Shown one piece after another: positions 63,677 to 64,000 of a DNA stretch of 64,000 nt (within the stretch, counting starts at the first letter, position 1; each line of letters starts with the position of its first letter). The stretch spans positions 23,151,851-23,215,850 of the forward strand of contig NC_079877.1 in the NCBI RefSeq assembly GCF_029227915.1. The letters are read 5' to 3'. This stretch comes from Hydractinia symbiolongicarpus. Its lineage: Eukaryota; Cnidaria; Hydrozoa; Anthoathecata; Hydractiniidae. Both the position numbers and the translations under genes were made by a program. The notes beneath the pieces were generated by a model, which saw only the letters and a program-made list of their open reading frames with translations, was not told the DNA's origin and searched no databases.

Positions 63677-64000
63677 TTGAGATTCCATTAAAAAATAAAA
63701 AAGGAAAAGTTTTTTTAAAATGTAGCTTTATGAAATGTAAAAATGTTGGATGTCGAGGATAAAAAGAGGTAAATTTAACCGGAAAAATACCTTGCAAGTT
63801 TCAACCATAAGGTTTATTCATACAAAATGACTTGCTTTTTCATGTCTTGGTTTATTGAAGTTTCGTTTAGTTGCACATGTATGTACAAAATAAATACAAG
63901 ATCTGTTGACATGCTAATTCTGCTTGTTTAGGGCGTGATGTAACTTCGAATCCTTTAGTATTAGCAGTGTGTATGTTTGTTTCGAATAATATTTTAAATA
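63677..64000. other. Window end, nothing recognised
   Basis: No ORF or repeat of note apart from AT-rich sequence. Confidence 0.35.

Noticed and set aside
1-64000. CRISPR arrays, bacterial operons, phage genes
   Set aside because: Spliced animal genes throughout; tandem repeats lack CRISPR spacing and no prokaryotic gene structure is present.

Overview
This is an AT-rich animal genomic window: multi-exon genes, GT-AG introns and many short DNA-transposon remnants. The two genes on the right are Ig-like/FN3-like membrane receptors of the kind known from the allorecognition complex (Alr family) of the colonial hydroid Hydractinia. With the cnidarian-style repeats, a hydrozoan, probably Hydractinia or a close relative, is the best guess. 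The species is inferred, not proven.

Layout. (1) 690-5100, minus: a 10-exon EI24 gene (ER membrane/autophagy protein, about 318 aa). (2) 5.1-9.65 kb: non-coding, with a 620-bp MITE and a foldback repeat. (3) 9657-11734, plus: RPS19 (142 aa), whose first coding intron carries a 0.56-kb inverted-repeat element. (4) 13677-20337, minus: an ortholog of the uncharacterised human protein CXorf58. Its large intron holds a 5'-truncated LINE with one nonsense codon. Its N-terminal exon(s) were not found. (5) 21.8-28.6 kb: a repeat-rich block with an orphan exon-like ORF, a decayed Ty3/Gypsy element, a tRNA-derived SINE and a second, near-identical LINE copy inserted in a 53-bp satellite. (6) 30072-38774, plus: complete dymeclin (DYM), 17 exons, about 643 aa, with one GC-AG intron. 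(7) 38.8-43.7 kb: non-coding, with a SINE-like unit, a LINE scrap and a PIF/Harbinger-type MITE. (8) 43765-52746, plus: Alr-like gene A, with signal peptide, V-like domain, I-like domain, FN3-like spacer, transmembrane helix and a long tail with sixteen 8-residue repeats. (9) 54182-58518, plus: Alr-like gene B, with the same ectodomain but almost no cytoplasmic tail and two competing 3' terminal exons. One looks like a GPI signal and the other like a transmembrane anchor with a short basic tail. (10) 58.8-64 kb: an ACGTC-rich repeat element, a TA-flanked MITE, and no recognisable gene.

The housekeeping genes (EI24, RPS19, DYM) are well supported because exon phases close exactly and the proteins align with known human families. 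The most interesting material is the Alr-like pair. Every intron in both genes is phase 1, so each extracellular domain is a symmetric cassette. The Ig-like domains lack the normal F-strand cysteine. The tails differ radically, suggesting one signalling and one tailless receptor side by side.
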